A stretch of 64,000 nt of DNA, taken from NCBI RefSeq assembly GCF_022374935.2, contig NZ_CP092430.2:4154001-4218000 (forward strand), read 5' to 3'. The translations under genes were made by a program, and so were the position numbers. This DNA comes from Mycolicibacter virginiensis. Lineage in GTDB: Bacteria; Actinomycetota; Actinomycetes; Mycobacteriales; Mycobacteriaceae. The notes beneath the pieces were generated by a model that saw nothing but the letters and a program-made list of their open reading frames with translations, had not been told where the DNA came from and searched no databases. Within the stretch, counting starts at the first letter, position 1; each line of letters opens with the position of its first letter. This document shows, piece by piece, positions 36,268 to 43,869 of this stretch.

Positions 36268-37518
36268 ATGCAGCTGACGCTCAACCCGTTTATCACCGGC
36301 AGCCTCGCGATCACCAGCGCCGCCCTCGTCGCCGTCGCACCCGCAGCGCCGCAACTGGAGATCCTCCAGCACCGGCCGGTCGAACTCACCGCGGTCGCCT
36401 CGTCCGCCGCCGCCACCAACCTCGGCTTCATCGTCATCGACGACGGCACCGTCGGGTTATTCCCCCTCGGCCCGATGGCCGACATGCTCGGCTTGGGGAA
36501 CGTCACGCTGGCGCAGATCGTCAATTTCTTGGGCATGGGCGATGACCAGCTCAGCGACTTGCTCCCCGGCCTGATCAACGGCCTCGGACTGGGCCACACC
36601 ACGGTGGGGACGCTGGTCAGTGGTCTCGGACTGTCCGACATCGGACTGGCCGGTCTGCTCAACGGACTGGTCGACGGGCTCGGCTTGGACAGTGTCACGC
36701 TCGGCGGTCTGGTCGACGGCCTGGGCCTGGGTGGCCTGAACGTCGGCGCCCTGGCCCTTGGCCTGGTCGACGGCCTCGGTTTGGGCGGCGTCACCCTGGA
36801 CCAGTTGGTGACCGGCCTGGGCTTCGGTGACATGGAGCTGAAAGACCTGGCACCGATCCTCACCGCCTTGGGCTCCGCCGTGCCGGGCCTGAACAACGTC
36901 ACGTTCGGCGACGTGGTGAGCGGGCTGGGCATGAGCAACGTTCAACTGAGCACGATCCTCACCGACCTCGGCGGAAACGCCATCTTCCTCAACACCTTGC
37001 TGGGGTGGGTAGGGGTGATCCCGGGCCTCAACAACATCACCACCCTGGGCGGCCTACTGGAACTCGCCGGCCTCACCAATGCCGCGGTCTTCCCCGGCGT
37101 GGTGAATCTGCTGACCGACCCCGCCGCCGGTGTCGGCGGCATCAGCCTCAGCAGCGCACTCGATGTCCTGGGGCTGGACGGTGTCACCCTGAACCAGCTG
37201 CTGCCCACGCTCCCGCTGAACATGTCCGTCGCCAGCCTGCTGGGCGGACTAGGCCTGGACGACAGCACCCTCGGCGACTTGCTCGGTTCCGGACTGATCC
37301 CGTCGGGTGCCACGGTGGGCGGCCTGGTCGATTCGCTCGGCCTTTCGAGCACCACCCTCGACTCCCTGATCGCCGGGCTCAACGGCTCAGGACTGAGCCT
37401 GCTCAACGACAGCCTGAACGACCTGCTCACCAATGTCGGCGTCGACGACGCCACCATCGCCGACCTGCTCACCGGGCTCGGCCTCTACGACCACGCCCTG
37501 TTCAGCTTCAGCTTCTAA
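36268..37518 (+). CDS. Exported Leu/Gly-rich protein with ~20-residue repeats
   Basis: 416 aa. The ATG at 36268 has GGGGGAAG seven bases upstream. Residues 1-27 form a signal peptide with a Val-Ala-Pro-Ala-Ala-Pro end, then a Val-Glu-Leu-Thr-Ala-Val segment of a type I associate with mycobacterial exported proteins. From about residue 70 to the end the chain repeats Gly-Leu-Gly-Leu-x-x-(Val/Ile)-(Thr/Gly)-Leu-x-x-Leu-(Val/Leu)-x roughly every 20 residues. No enzyme motif is seen. Regular Gly-Leu-Gly turns and Leu-rich strands suggest a beta-solenoid or amyloid-like structure (inference). Confidence 0.85.
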   Translation: MQLTLNPFITGSLAITSAALVAVAPAAPQLEILQHRPVELTAVASSAAATNLGFIVIDDGTVGLFPLGPMADMLGLGNVTLAQIVNFLGMGDDQLSDLLPGLINGLGLGHTTVGTLVSGLGLSDIGLAGLLNGLVDGLGLDSVTLGGLVDGLGLGGLNVGALALGLVDGLGLGGVTLDQLVTGLGFGDMELKDLAPILTALGSAVPGLNNVTFGDVVSGLGMSNVQLSTILTDLGGNAIFLNTLLGWVGVIPGLNNITTLGGLLELAGLTNAAVFPGVVNLLTDPAAGVGGISLSSALDVLGLDGVTLNQLLPTLPLNMSVASLLGGLGLDDSTLGDLLGSGLIPSGATVGGLVDSLGLSSTTLDSLIAGLNGSGLSLLNDSLNDLLTNVGVDDATIADLLTGLGLYDHALFSFSF

Positions 37519-37548
37519 AGGCCAGCTGCGCGGGCCAGATAAACCGCG

Positions 37549-38409
37549 TCAGTCGCGGGTCAGGTATTCCAGCACCACGCGGGTGAAGGCGTCCTTGGCC
37601 TCGATCATGGTCCAGTGCCCGCAGTTGGGGAACACGTGCACCTCGGCGTCGGGGATGGTCCGCATCGGGATCAGGGCCATGTCCAGCGGGCTGACCCGGT
37701 CGTCGCGGCCCCAGGTGACCAGCGTCGGCGTCTTGAGCCGGTGCATCATCGCCCAGGGCAGCGGACCCTTGGACGCCTGCATCATCTTCACCATGTTGGT
37801 GAAGGCTTCCTTGCCGTACATCCGCCGGGCGCTGGCCAGGGTGTCGGGGTCAGTGGCCAGAGCCCACCGCTCCTCGATGAGCTCGTCGGTGACCACCGAG
37901 GGGTCGTAGACCATCGAGTGCAGCCAGCGCACCAGCGCGTCGCGGCTGGGGTTGTCGACGAAGTCCTGCAGCAACCGGATGCCCTCGGCCGGTCCCGGGC
38001 TGAGCAGGTTGGTGCCGATGCCGCCGATGGTCACCAGCTTGCTCACCTTGTCGGGGTTGCCGATCGCGTAGCCGATCCCAACGCCGCCGCCCATCGAGTT
38101 GCCCACGATGCTGAACCGGTCCAAACCCAGCGCTTCAACGAAGGCCGGCACCGCGCCGAATGCGGTCACCATTGGATGCCCGCCGAAGTCGTCGCTGACC
38201 CCGAACCCGGGGAACTCCAGCACCAGGCAGCGGAAGTTCTCGGCGAACGCCGGCAGCACGCCGCGGTAGTTGCGCCATCCGGTCACGCCCGGCCCGGAAC
38301 CGTGCAGCAGCAGCAGCGTCGGCCCGTCACCGGCTTCGTGGTAGCGCAGCACCCCTTGCTCGGTGGTGACCTCGCGCAGGGTCTCGTCGTGGCTCAACTC
38401 GGCCGGCAT
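37549..38409 (-). CDS. Alpha/beta hydrolase of the meta-cleavage-product (C-C bond) hydrolase family
   Basis: 286 aa from the ATG at 38409, with GAGGAG just upstream. The oxyanion motif His-Gly-Ser-Gly-Pro-Gly-Val-Thr-Gly-Trp is the signature of BphD/HsaD-type C-C hydrolases. The nucleophile is Ser105 in Gly-Asn-Ser-Met-Gly-Gly-Gly, Asp is in Gly-Arg-Asp-Asp-Arg, and His is in Cys-Gly-His-Trp. Such enzymes split the ring-opened product of extradiol cleavage, but no extradiol dioxygenase is in the window. It is the last gene of a four-gene minus-strand operon with two SDRs and an esterase. Other C-C or ester substrates remain possible. Confidence 0.87.
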   Translation of the reverse strand: MPAELSHDETLREVTTEQGVLRYHEAGDGPTLLLLHGSGPGVTGWRNYRGVLPAFAENFRCLVLEFPGFGVSDDFGGHPMVTAFGAVPAFVEALGLDRFSIVGNSMGGGVGIGYAIGNPDKVSKLVTIGGIGTNLLSPGPAEGIRLLQDFVDNPSRDALVRWLHSMVYDPSVVTDELIEERWALATDPDTLASARRMYGKEAFTNMVKMMQASKGPLPWAMMHRLKTPTLVTWGRDDRVSPLDMALIPMRTIPDAEVHVFPNCGHWTMIEAKDAFTRVVLEYLTRD

Positions 38410-38465
38410 GTGTCTCCTCAAAGATCCTGAAAGTCTTTAGACACGCTAACGCCGGGGCCCGCCGG

Positions 38466-39224
38466 TCACGGTGCCGGGGTCGGGATCTTGCCCGCGCTCG
38501 CCCCGCCGTCGACCGCCAGTTCGGCTCCGGTCACATACGCCGAGGCATCCGAGGCCAAGAACGCGACCACGTCGGCGACTTCGGAGGGCAGCCCGATGCG
38601 GGTCAGCGGCGCTGCGGGGTGTCGCCCCGGCCCGGGCCGGACGCGCAGGTGCGCGACCATCGGGGTGTCGATCATGCCGGGGTGTACTGAGTTGACTCGA
38701 ATCCCGTAGGGCCCCAATTCGATTGCGGCGACCTTCGTCATGCCGCGCAGTCCCCACTTCGACGCCCCGTAGGCGCTGTAGCCGGCTAGACCCTGTAGCC
38801 CGGCTTGTGATGACACATTGATCACCGACCCGCCGCCACTGGCCTGCATCGGCTCCACCACCGCCTTGACACCCAGAAACGCCCCGATGAGGTTGACCCG
38901 CAACATCGCGTTGAAACCCGCGGCGGACTGCTCGATGAGCGGAATCGACTGGCAGATCGCGGCGTTGTTGACCAACACGTCCAGGCGCCCGAATTCGCTG
39001 ACCGCAGTCTCGACCACGCTCTTCCACCCGGCCTCGTCGCCGACATCGTGGCGCACGAACCGAGCCCCGAGTTCGGTGGCGATGCGCTCCCCTTCGTCGG
39101 CCAGTACATCGGTGAGCACCACGTGGGCACCGAGCTCGGTGAACAACCGGGCCTCAGCGGCGCCCTGCCCGCGTGCGGCCCCGGTGATGATGGCGACCTT
39201 CCCGGTCAGATCCACACCGGCCAT
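38466..39224 (-). CDS. Short-chain dehydrogenase/reductase, hydroxysteroid-dehydrogenase-like
   Basis: 252 aa. It has Thr-Gly-Ala-Ala-Arg-Gly-Gln-Gly at residues 14-21, Asn-Asn-Ala, Ser-Ser-Gln-Ala-Gly and Tyr-Gly-Ala-Ser-Lys, with a C-terminal Ala-Val-Asp-Gly-Gly. The body resembles FabG3/20-beta-HSD-type SDRs. Its ATG overlaps the preceding SDR stop by one base. With the neighbouring esterase and C-C hydrolase it probably oxidises an alcohol in a ring-compound pathway. Confidence 0.88.
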   Translation of the reverse strand: MAGVDLTGKVAIITGAARGQGAAEARLFTELGAHVVLTDVLADEGERIATELGARFVRHDVGDEAGWKSVVETAVSEFGRLDVLVNNAAICQSIPLIEQSAAGFNAMLRVNLIGAFLGVKAVVEPMQASGGGSVINVSSQAGLQGLAGYSAYGASKWGLRGMTKVAAIELGPYGIRVNSVHPGMIDTPMVAHLRVRPGPGRHPAAPLTRIGLPSEVADVVAFLASDASAYVTGAELAVDGGASAGKIPTPAP

Positions 39225-40021
39225 CAGTCGCGATCCTGATCGATACCGGTCAACATCAGTTCCGAAACGCGCCGAGGGAACTCGGTGAACTTCGCCATCG
39301 GAACGATGTTTCGCGGCATGATGACGTGCCGGCGGTTGCGTTCGATCGCCACCGCGATGGCCTCCGATACCGCCACCGGGTCAAGCGATTCGCGCGGAAT
39401 CATCCGCCACCGAATGGACCGCTCGATGGTGCGTCGGGCCGGGCCGAATGCCCGGATATGGTCGATCATGTCCGTCTTGACCTCGCCGATCTGCACCAGC
39501 GTGGTGCCGACCGGCTTGCCCCGTAACTCCCCGCGGATGCCGGCGGTGAAGTGGCTCAGCCCCGCCTTCGACGACCCGTACAGCGTCAGTCCAGGCCCCT
39601 GGGAGATGGCGCCCATCGACGACACGTTGACGATATGGCCGCGACCGCGCCGCACCATCCCCGGTATCACCTGGCGGCACAGTTCCATCGGCGCCGCCAG
39701 GTTGACCTGCAGCAGATTCCGTACCTGTTCAGGGCTCGCCTCGTGAAACCTGCCGACGTGGTCGACGCCTGCGTTGTTGATCAAGATGTCCACCGGACCG
39801 TCTGCCTCGACCCGGTCGATGAGGCCCTCCACTGCCGACGGGTCGCCCAAGTCGGCCGGATAGGCCTTCCCGCCCAGTTCTTTGGCCAATACATCGAGGG
39901 CGGCACCGTCGCGCGCCGCCAGTGCCACTGCGCAGCCATGCGCGGTCAGCACTTCGGCGATGCGCTTGCCGAGCCCACGGCTGGCGCCGGTGACGAGCAC
40001 CCGGCTGTTCTGCAGTTTCAT
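39224..40021 (-). CDS. Short-chain dehydrogenase/reductase
   Basis: 265 aa. It has Thr-Gly-Ala-Ser-Arg-Gly-Leu-Gly near residues 11-18, Ile-Asn-Asn-Ala-Gly, Ser-Ser-Met before the active site and Tyr-Gly-Ser-Ser-Lys. The C-terminal 60 residues are basic and proline-containing, as in membrane-associated SDRs that act on lipids. It lies 19 bp after the esterase stop and overlaps the next SDR by one base, so the three are co-translated. Confidence 0.88.
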   Translation of the reverse strand: MKLQNSRVLVTGASRGLGKRIAEVLTAHGCAVALAARDGAALDVLAKELGGKAYPADLGDPSAVEGLIDRVEADGPVDILINNAGVDHVGRFHEASPEQVRNLLQVNLAAPMELCRQVIPGMVRRGRGHIVNVSSMGAISQGPGLTLYGSSKAGLSHFTAGIRGELRGKPVGTTLVQIGEVKTDMIDHIRAFGPARRTIERSIRWRMIPRESLDPVAVSEAIAVAIERNRRHVIMPRNIVPMAKFTEFPRRVSELMLTGIDQDRD

Positions 40022-40040
40022 CGCGCCCTTTCTTCTTCCG

Positions 40041-41024
40041 CTAGGTCTGTGAGAGATGGTCAGATGTCTTGTTGCCTAAGGCATTGCGCAGGACGACACA
40101 CACGTCTTCGTTGGCTTCACGAGCCAACGGCAGGTGGTCGGCCAGGTTGAAGAAGCCGTGGAAGCCCTCGTCATAGCGCCGTACCGTGGCCGGAACCCCA
40201 GCGCCGCGAAGCCGGCCCGCGAAGTCTTCGCCTTCCTCGCACAACGGGTCCAGCGCTCCGGTCACAACGTGCGCGGGTGGCAGCCCGGCGAATTCGCCGA
40301 GAATCGGCGAGGCCAGCACATTGCTACGGTCGCCTTCACGGCCGAGATACTGCTCGGTGAACCACTGCATATGCGACCCGGTGAGTACGCCATTTTTGGC
40401 GTGCTCGCTGGCCGTCGACGACTTCCGTCGCTGGTCGACGACGGGGTAGATCAGCACCTGCAACGCGATCTTCGGTCCGCCTCGATCACGGGCCAGCATG
40501 GCCACCACGGCGGCGAGATTGCCGCCGGCACTGTCCCCGGCGATCACCAGCCGCGCCGCGTCGGCGCCGAGTTCGTCGGCGTGACCGGCCACCCATTCGG
40601 TGGCAGACCAGGCGTCATGCACGGCCGCCGGGAACGGGTGTTCAGGCGCCAACCGGTAGTCGACCGACACCACCACGGCCCCCGATCCGTTCGCCAGGCG
40701 TCGGCAGCACGAGTCGTGCGAGTCCAGGTCGCACAGCACGAATCCGCCGCCGTGGAAGTAGACCAGCACCGGCGGCCGTTCGCCGGATTCGCCCGCACTG
40801 GCCGGGTAGTAGATCCGCACCGGCAGCGACGTCGCTCCATCCGGGCCCGGAATGAGGCGATCCTCGATGCGCGCCACCGGAACCGGGACAGCCGGCCGGC
40901 GACTGGCCTTCAACTTGGCCCGGACCTCAGCCGCGTTGCCATTGCCGGCAGCGATCGACGCGAACGCCGCACCCATCCGATCGGCGGTCTCGCGCTTCAT
41001 CGAGTCGGGGGTCGGTCGGCTCAT
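40041..41024 (-). CDS. HSL-family carboxylesterase (Lip-like)
   Basis: 327 aa from the ATG at 41024, with AAGGGAG about six bases upstream. The hormone-sensitive-lipase motif His-Gly-Gly-Gly-Phe and nucleophile Ser165 in Gly-Asp-Ser-Ala-Gly-Gly are present. Acid and base candidates are the Asp in Ala-Leu-Asp-Pro-Leu and the His in Gly-Phe-His-Gly-Phe. It hydrolyses short or medium esters and, in catabolic clusters, often lactones. It is the first gene of the operon that runs to the C-C hydrolase. The palindrome at 41065 lies 41 bp upstream of the start. Confidence 0.9.
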   Translation of the reverse strand: MSRPTPDSMKRETADRMGAAFASIAAGNGNAAEVRAKLKASRRPAVPVPVARIEDRLIPGPDGATSLPVRIYYPASAGESGERPPVLVYFHGGGFVLCDLDSHDSCCRRLANGSGAVVVSVDYRLAPEHPFPAAVHDAWSATEWVAGHADELGADAARLVIAGDSAGGNLAAVVAMLARDRGGPKIALQVLIYPVVDQRRKSSTASEHAKNGVLTGSHMQWFTEQYLGREGDRSNVLASPILGEFAGLPPAHVVTGALDPLCEEGEDFAGRLRGAGVPATVRRYDEGFHGFFNLADHLPLAREANEDVCVVLRNALGNKTSDHLSQT

Positions 41025-41064
41025 CGGGCACTCCCTTCGAGTGAGCGGTCCGTAACGCCAGCCG

Positions 41065-41077
41065 CCCTGGTCCAGGG
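41065..41077. promoter_or_regulatory. 13-bp palindrome CCCTGGTCCAGGG, candidate shared operator
   Basis: Perfect 6-bp arms flank one central base. It lies between the divergent esterase and acyltransferase genes, 41 bp upstream of the esterase ATG. It differs by one base from the palindrome upstream of the BVMO gene (47828-47840). The nearby IclR regulator is the obvious candidate binder; this is inferred. Confidence 0.55.
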
Positions 41078-41138
41078 GGTTTTCTCCGGCTTCACAAGCT
41101 GCACCATAGGGCGGCATTGGCCGCACCTGAGCCGCTGC

Positions 41139-41155
41139 GTCTCACTGGGTGAGAC
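41139..41155. promoter_or_regulatory. Inverted repeat GTCTCAC-TGG-GTGAGAC
   Basis: Perfect 7-bp arms with a 3-bp spacer lie 107 bp upstream of the acyltransferase ATG, in the same 237-bp divergent region as the CCCTGGTCCAGGG site. The symmetry suggests a second regulator-binding site. Confidence 0.45.
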
Positions 41156-41261
41156 AAACGGTCTTCCCTGACACAGCTGCATGCCACAGTGACTCAAGCC
41201 ACACACCGCGGCGCCGTGGAGGCGACGTGCGTGCCAGCCAATCCATCCAGTGAGGTGAGAA

Positions 41262-42680
41262 ATGCGCCGCCTGAAAGGCGAGGACAACAGTTTCTTCGCA
41301 TGGGAGAACGAGGTGCAGCCGCAGTACACGATCAAGGCGGTCGTGCTCGATCCGAGCCAGGGGCGTGAGGCGGTCACCTTGGAGACGGTCCGGGCCGCGG
41401 TTCCGGCGCTGGTGCAACACGTCGAACCGCTGCAGTGGCATTTGCTGATGCCGCGCCTGGGGTTCGGCCGGCCCTGGTGGCTCGCGCGCCCCAGCGTCGA
41501 CCTCGACTACCACGTCAAACACACGACAGCGGCGGCACCCGGCGGTGACTGTGAACTCGCGGCGGTGATCGGCGAGATCTTGGAATCCGATACCGAGCGG
41601 CACCGCCCGCCCTGGCAATTGTGGTACGTCGATGGTCTCGCCGACGGGCGGGTGGCTTTCGTCCTGAAGGTTCACCACGCCATCGCCGACGGCATGGCCT
41701 CCCTGCGTCTCCTCGAGACCATCTACAGCACCGACCCGGACGCTCCGGTTCCCGCGCCGCCGTCCACGCCGCCGGCGGTCGAACGGCGCCCCGCGCTGTC
41801 GACGTGGCTGCCGATGGTGTTGCGCCACCAGGCCGACGCCGCACTGAACTTCCCGCGCATCATTGCCCGCAGTGTGCGCGTCGCCGGCATCATGCGCCGT
41901 CGCCAAAAGTCCGGTAAGCCCGGATACGCCGCTGCGTTCTCCGCACCCGGTACGCGGTTCAATGCACCACTGACGACCAGCCGCAGGTTTGCCTACCACA
42001 GCTGCGACATGTCGACCATCAAACAGGTCGGCAAGGCTTTCGGCGTCACGGTCAACGATGTGTTCCTAGCCGTGTGCAGCGGTGCGCTGCGCGAGTTCCT
42101 GGACCGCAACGGCGAACTGCCCGTCGAGACTCTGACCGCGGTGGTGCCGGTGTCCATGCGCCCTCCCGGTGCTGGGACCGACTGGGGCAACCACGTCGCG
42201 CGGTGGAACGTGGTGCTCGCGACCGATATCGCCGATCCGGTCGAGCGTCTTCGTGCCATCGCCGACGCCACAACGACGGCCCGCGAAGTGCAAGCGGAGC
42301 GAGATGCCCTGCTACAGCACGACTGGATGGAGTACTGGCCGCTGTTCTGGTTCTATTCACGCGCGTTGCCACTGGTCAGTGAGCGGATGACCCGCCGACC
42401 CACCTTCAGCCTGATCGCATCCAATATGCGGGGCCCACAGCGCCGCCTGTACTGGGCCGGAGCACCGATCGAAAAGCTCATTTCGACTGGCCCGGTGGTG
42501 TTCCCCATGGGCCTGAACTTCACCGGGTGGAGTTATGAGGACCAGATGACTATCTGCACGCTCGTCTGCGGCGACCATGTCTCCGACGCGTGGCAGATCG
42601 CGGACGGCCTGCCACGGGCGCTCGCGGAGTTGGCGGCCCTGGCACCGGCCGCACCCGAGTCAGTCGACGAAGCCGTCTGA
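41262..42680 (+). CDS. Wax ester synthase/diacylglycerol acyltransferase (WS/DGAT)
   Basis: 472 aa, full length. The condensing motif His138-His139-Ala-Ile-Ala-Asp143-Gly is intact. The second family motif region, Asn-Asp-Val-Phe-Leu-Ala-Val, and Ser-Asn-Met-Arg-Gly-Pro follow. The enzyme esterifies alcohols or diacylglycerol with acyl-CoA to make storage lipid. GAGGTGAG precedes the ATG. Its 3' end overlaps the convergent flavoprotein gene by 21 bp. Placement in a degradative cluster may link carbon surplus to storage. Confidence 0.93.
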   Translation: MRRLKGEDNSFFAWENEVQPQYTIKAVVLDPSQGREAVTLETVRAAVPALVQHVEPLQWHLLMPRLGFGRPWWLARPSVDLDYHVKHTTAAAPGGDCELAAVIGEILESDTERHRPPWQLWYVDGLADGRVAFVLKVHHAIADGMASLRLLETIYSTDPDAPVPAPPSTPPAVERRPALSTWLPMVLRHQADAALNFPRIIARSVRVAGIMRRRQKSGKPGYAAAFSAPGTRFNAPLTTSRRFAYHSCDMSTIKQVGKAFGVTVNDVFLAVCSGALREFLDRNGELPVETLTAVVPVSMRPPGAGTDWGNHVARWNVVLATDIADPVERLRAIADATTTAREVQAERDALLQHDWMEYWPLFWFYSRALPLVSERMTRRPTFSLIASNMRGPQRRLYWAGAPIEKLISTGPVVFPMGLNFTGWSYEDQMTICTLVCGDHVSDAWQIADGLPRALAELAALAPAAPESVDEAV

Positions 42681-43706
42681 CAGGCCCTCCAGCAGCCGCG
42701 CTGTCAGCCCGAAACACGCGTGCGTGCCCTGCCACAGCCGGGTGACCGGATCCGAGGAGGCCAGCGCATGCCGCCGGCTGCTGGCCAGCAGATCATCGGC
42801 CGCATCACGTGCTCGTGCGGCGGCCTGCAGCTGTTCCGATGCCGCCAGCCGCGTCGCCTCGCCGTCGGCAGTGCCGGCGGAGCCGGCGATCGGTGGCAGC
42901 GTTGCACTGAGCTGGAGTCTGGCGGCGTCGATATCGCAGGCAGCACGACCCACGTCGGCCGTCGACGATGGCCGATCCATCACCTCCTCGCTGCCGTAAG
43001 AGGCCGACAGCCGCTGGCGGATCTCCCCGACGTGCCGGTGCCACACCCCGTCGGCCGCGCCGATCACCGTCGCTGCCGCACCCGCGCCGGGCAGCGCCGA
43101 CGCGGAAGACGGGAAGATGCGGTGTGCCGGCACGGCAACGTCAGACACCGTGACGTCACAGATGGCGGTCCCGAGCAGTCCGGACGAGTTGCGCGTCGGC
43201 TCGGTGCTCACCTGCGCACGGGGCAGCAGCACCCGGTAGCGGCCACCGTCACCGTCAGCGGTCAACAGGAGCCAATCCGCGAGATCCGCGCCGCCGACCC
43301 CGTGCCAACAGCCGGTCAGTCGGGATTCCGGGCCGGCTCGCACCAGACGTCCCTCCGAGCAATAGCCCGGTGCGATCAGCGCCGTGCTGTCATCGCCCCA
43401 TACTTCGTCGGCCGCAACGCCGGGCAGGCTGCCGACCTCGTGGGCGGCAGCGTTGAACATCGTGGTAACCCATCCCAGCGATGCGTCCAGCGCAGCCAGC
43501 TCACCGACCGCCGCGACGAACTCCTCGGCCGTCACCGCCGGGCCCCCGTAGCGCACCGGTTGCAACATTCGCCATCCGCCACACTGCTGCAGCACGGCCG
43601 TCAATTGTGGTGTCGACGGCCGCTTTTCGCCTTCAACAGCGAGGACCGGCGCCACCACACCGAGAATCTCGCGCGCGACGCTGTGCACAGTCGACGGCCG
43701 GGTCAT
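42660..43706 (-). CDS. Acyl-CoA-dehydrogenase-fold flavoprotein (HsaA-like)
   Basis: 348 aa. The ATG at 43706 has AAGGAGG just upstream; a GTG at 43712 is in frame. The N-terminal helical domain has Pro-x-x-Tyr-Gly-Gly-Pro and Ser-Leu-Gly-Trp-Val. A middle beta domain with Gly-Cys-Trp-His-Gly-Val-Gly-Gly-Ala and a C-terminal helical domain follow. This matches the class D flavin monooxygenases related to HsaA/HpaB-like enzymes more than true acyl-CoA dehydrogenases, because the Glu base motif is missing. It would need reduced flavin from a separate reductase, which is not in the window. It is divergent from a second, related flavoprotein. Confidence 0.78.
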   Translation of the reverse strand: MTRPSTVHSVAREILGVVAPVLAVEGEKRPSTPQLTAVLQQCGGWRMLQPVRYGGPAVTAEEFVAAVGELAALDASLGWVTTMFNAAAHEVGSLPGVAADEVWGDDSTALIAPGYCSEGRLVRAGPESRLTGCWHGVGGADLADWLLLTADGDGGRYRVLLPRAQVSTEPTRNSSGLLGTAICDVTVSDVAVPAHRIFPSSASALPGAGAAATVIGAADGVWHRHVGEIRQRLSASYGSEEVMDRPSSTADVGRAACDIDAARLQLSATLPPIAGSAGTADGEATRLAASEQLQAAARARDAADDLLASSRRHALASSDPVTRLWQGTHACFGLTARLLEGLSDGFVD

Positions 43707-43759
43707 TCCCACCTCCTTGTGCGCGATGAGGAATGGTATCCAAGTTTGGCTGAAAGGAA

Positions 43760-43788
43760 GCGGCTGTTGTGCCGCAGTTCATTAGGCT
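43760..43788 (+). promoter_or_regulatory. Leaderless promoter with -35-overlapping inverted repeat
   Basis: The -10 box TAGGCT (43783-43788) ends six bases before the ATG of a 24-codon ORF at 43795. GCGGC-TGTTGT-GCCGC (43760-43775) is a perfect 5-bp-arm inverted repeat over the -35 area, so a repressor site is plausible. Confidence 0.5.
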
Positions 43789-43794
43789 GATCGC

Positions 43795-43869
43795 ATGAAA
43801 CGGCTTTGGGGACCTGACGCGCTAGGCCCGAACGCCGCGGAGCTGCAGCGCCTCGTCGGCCTCGCATGA
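43795..43869 (+). CDS. 24-residue leaderless small ORF coupled to the flavoprotein gene
   Basis: ATG at 43795, TGA at 43867-43869: 24 residues with Lys-Arg-Leu-Trp-Gly-Pro near the start and no cysteine. The predicted transcription start is the A of its ATG. Its stop overlaps the start of the next gene in an ATGA, so ribosomes ending here could restart on the flavoprotein. Mycobacteria have many leaderless short ORFs of this type, some regulatory. Whether the peptide itself has a function is unknown. Confidence 0.5.
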   Translation: MKRLWGPDALGPNAAELQRLVGLA

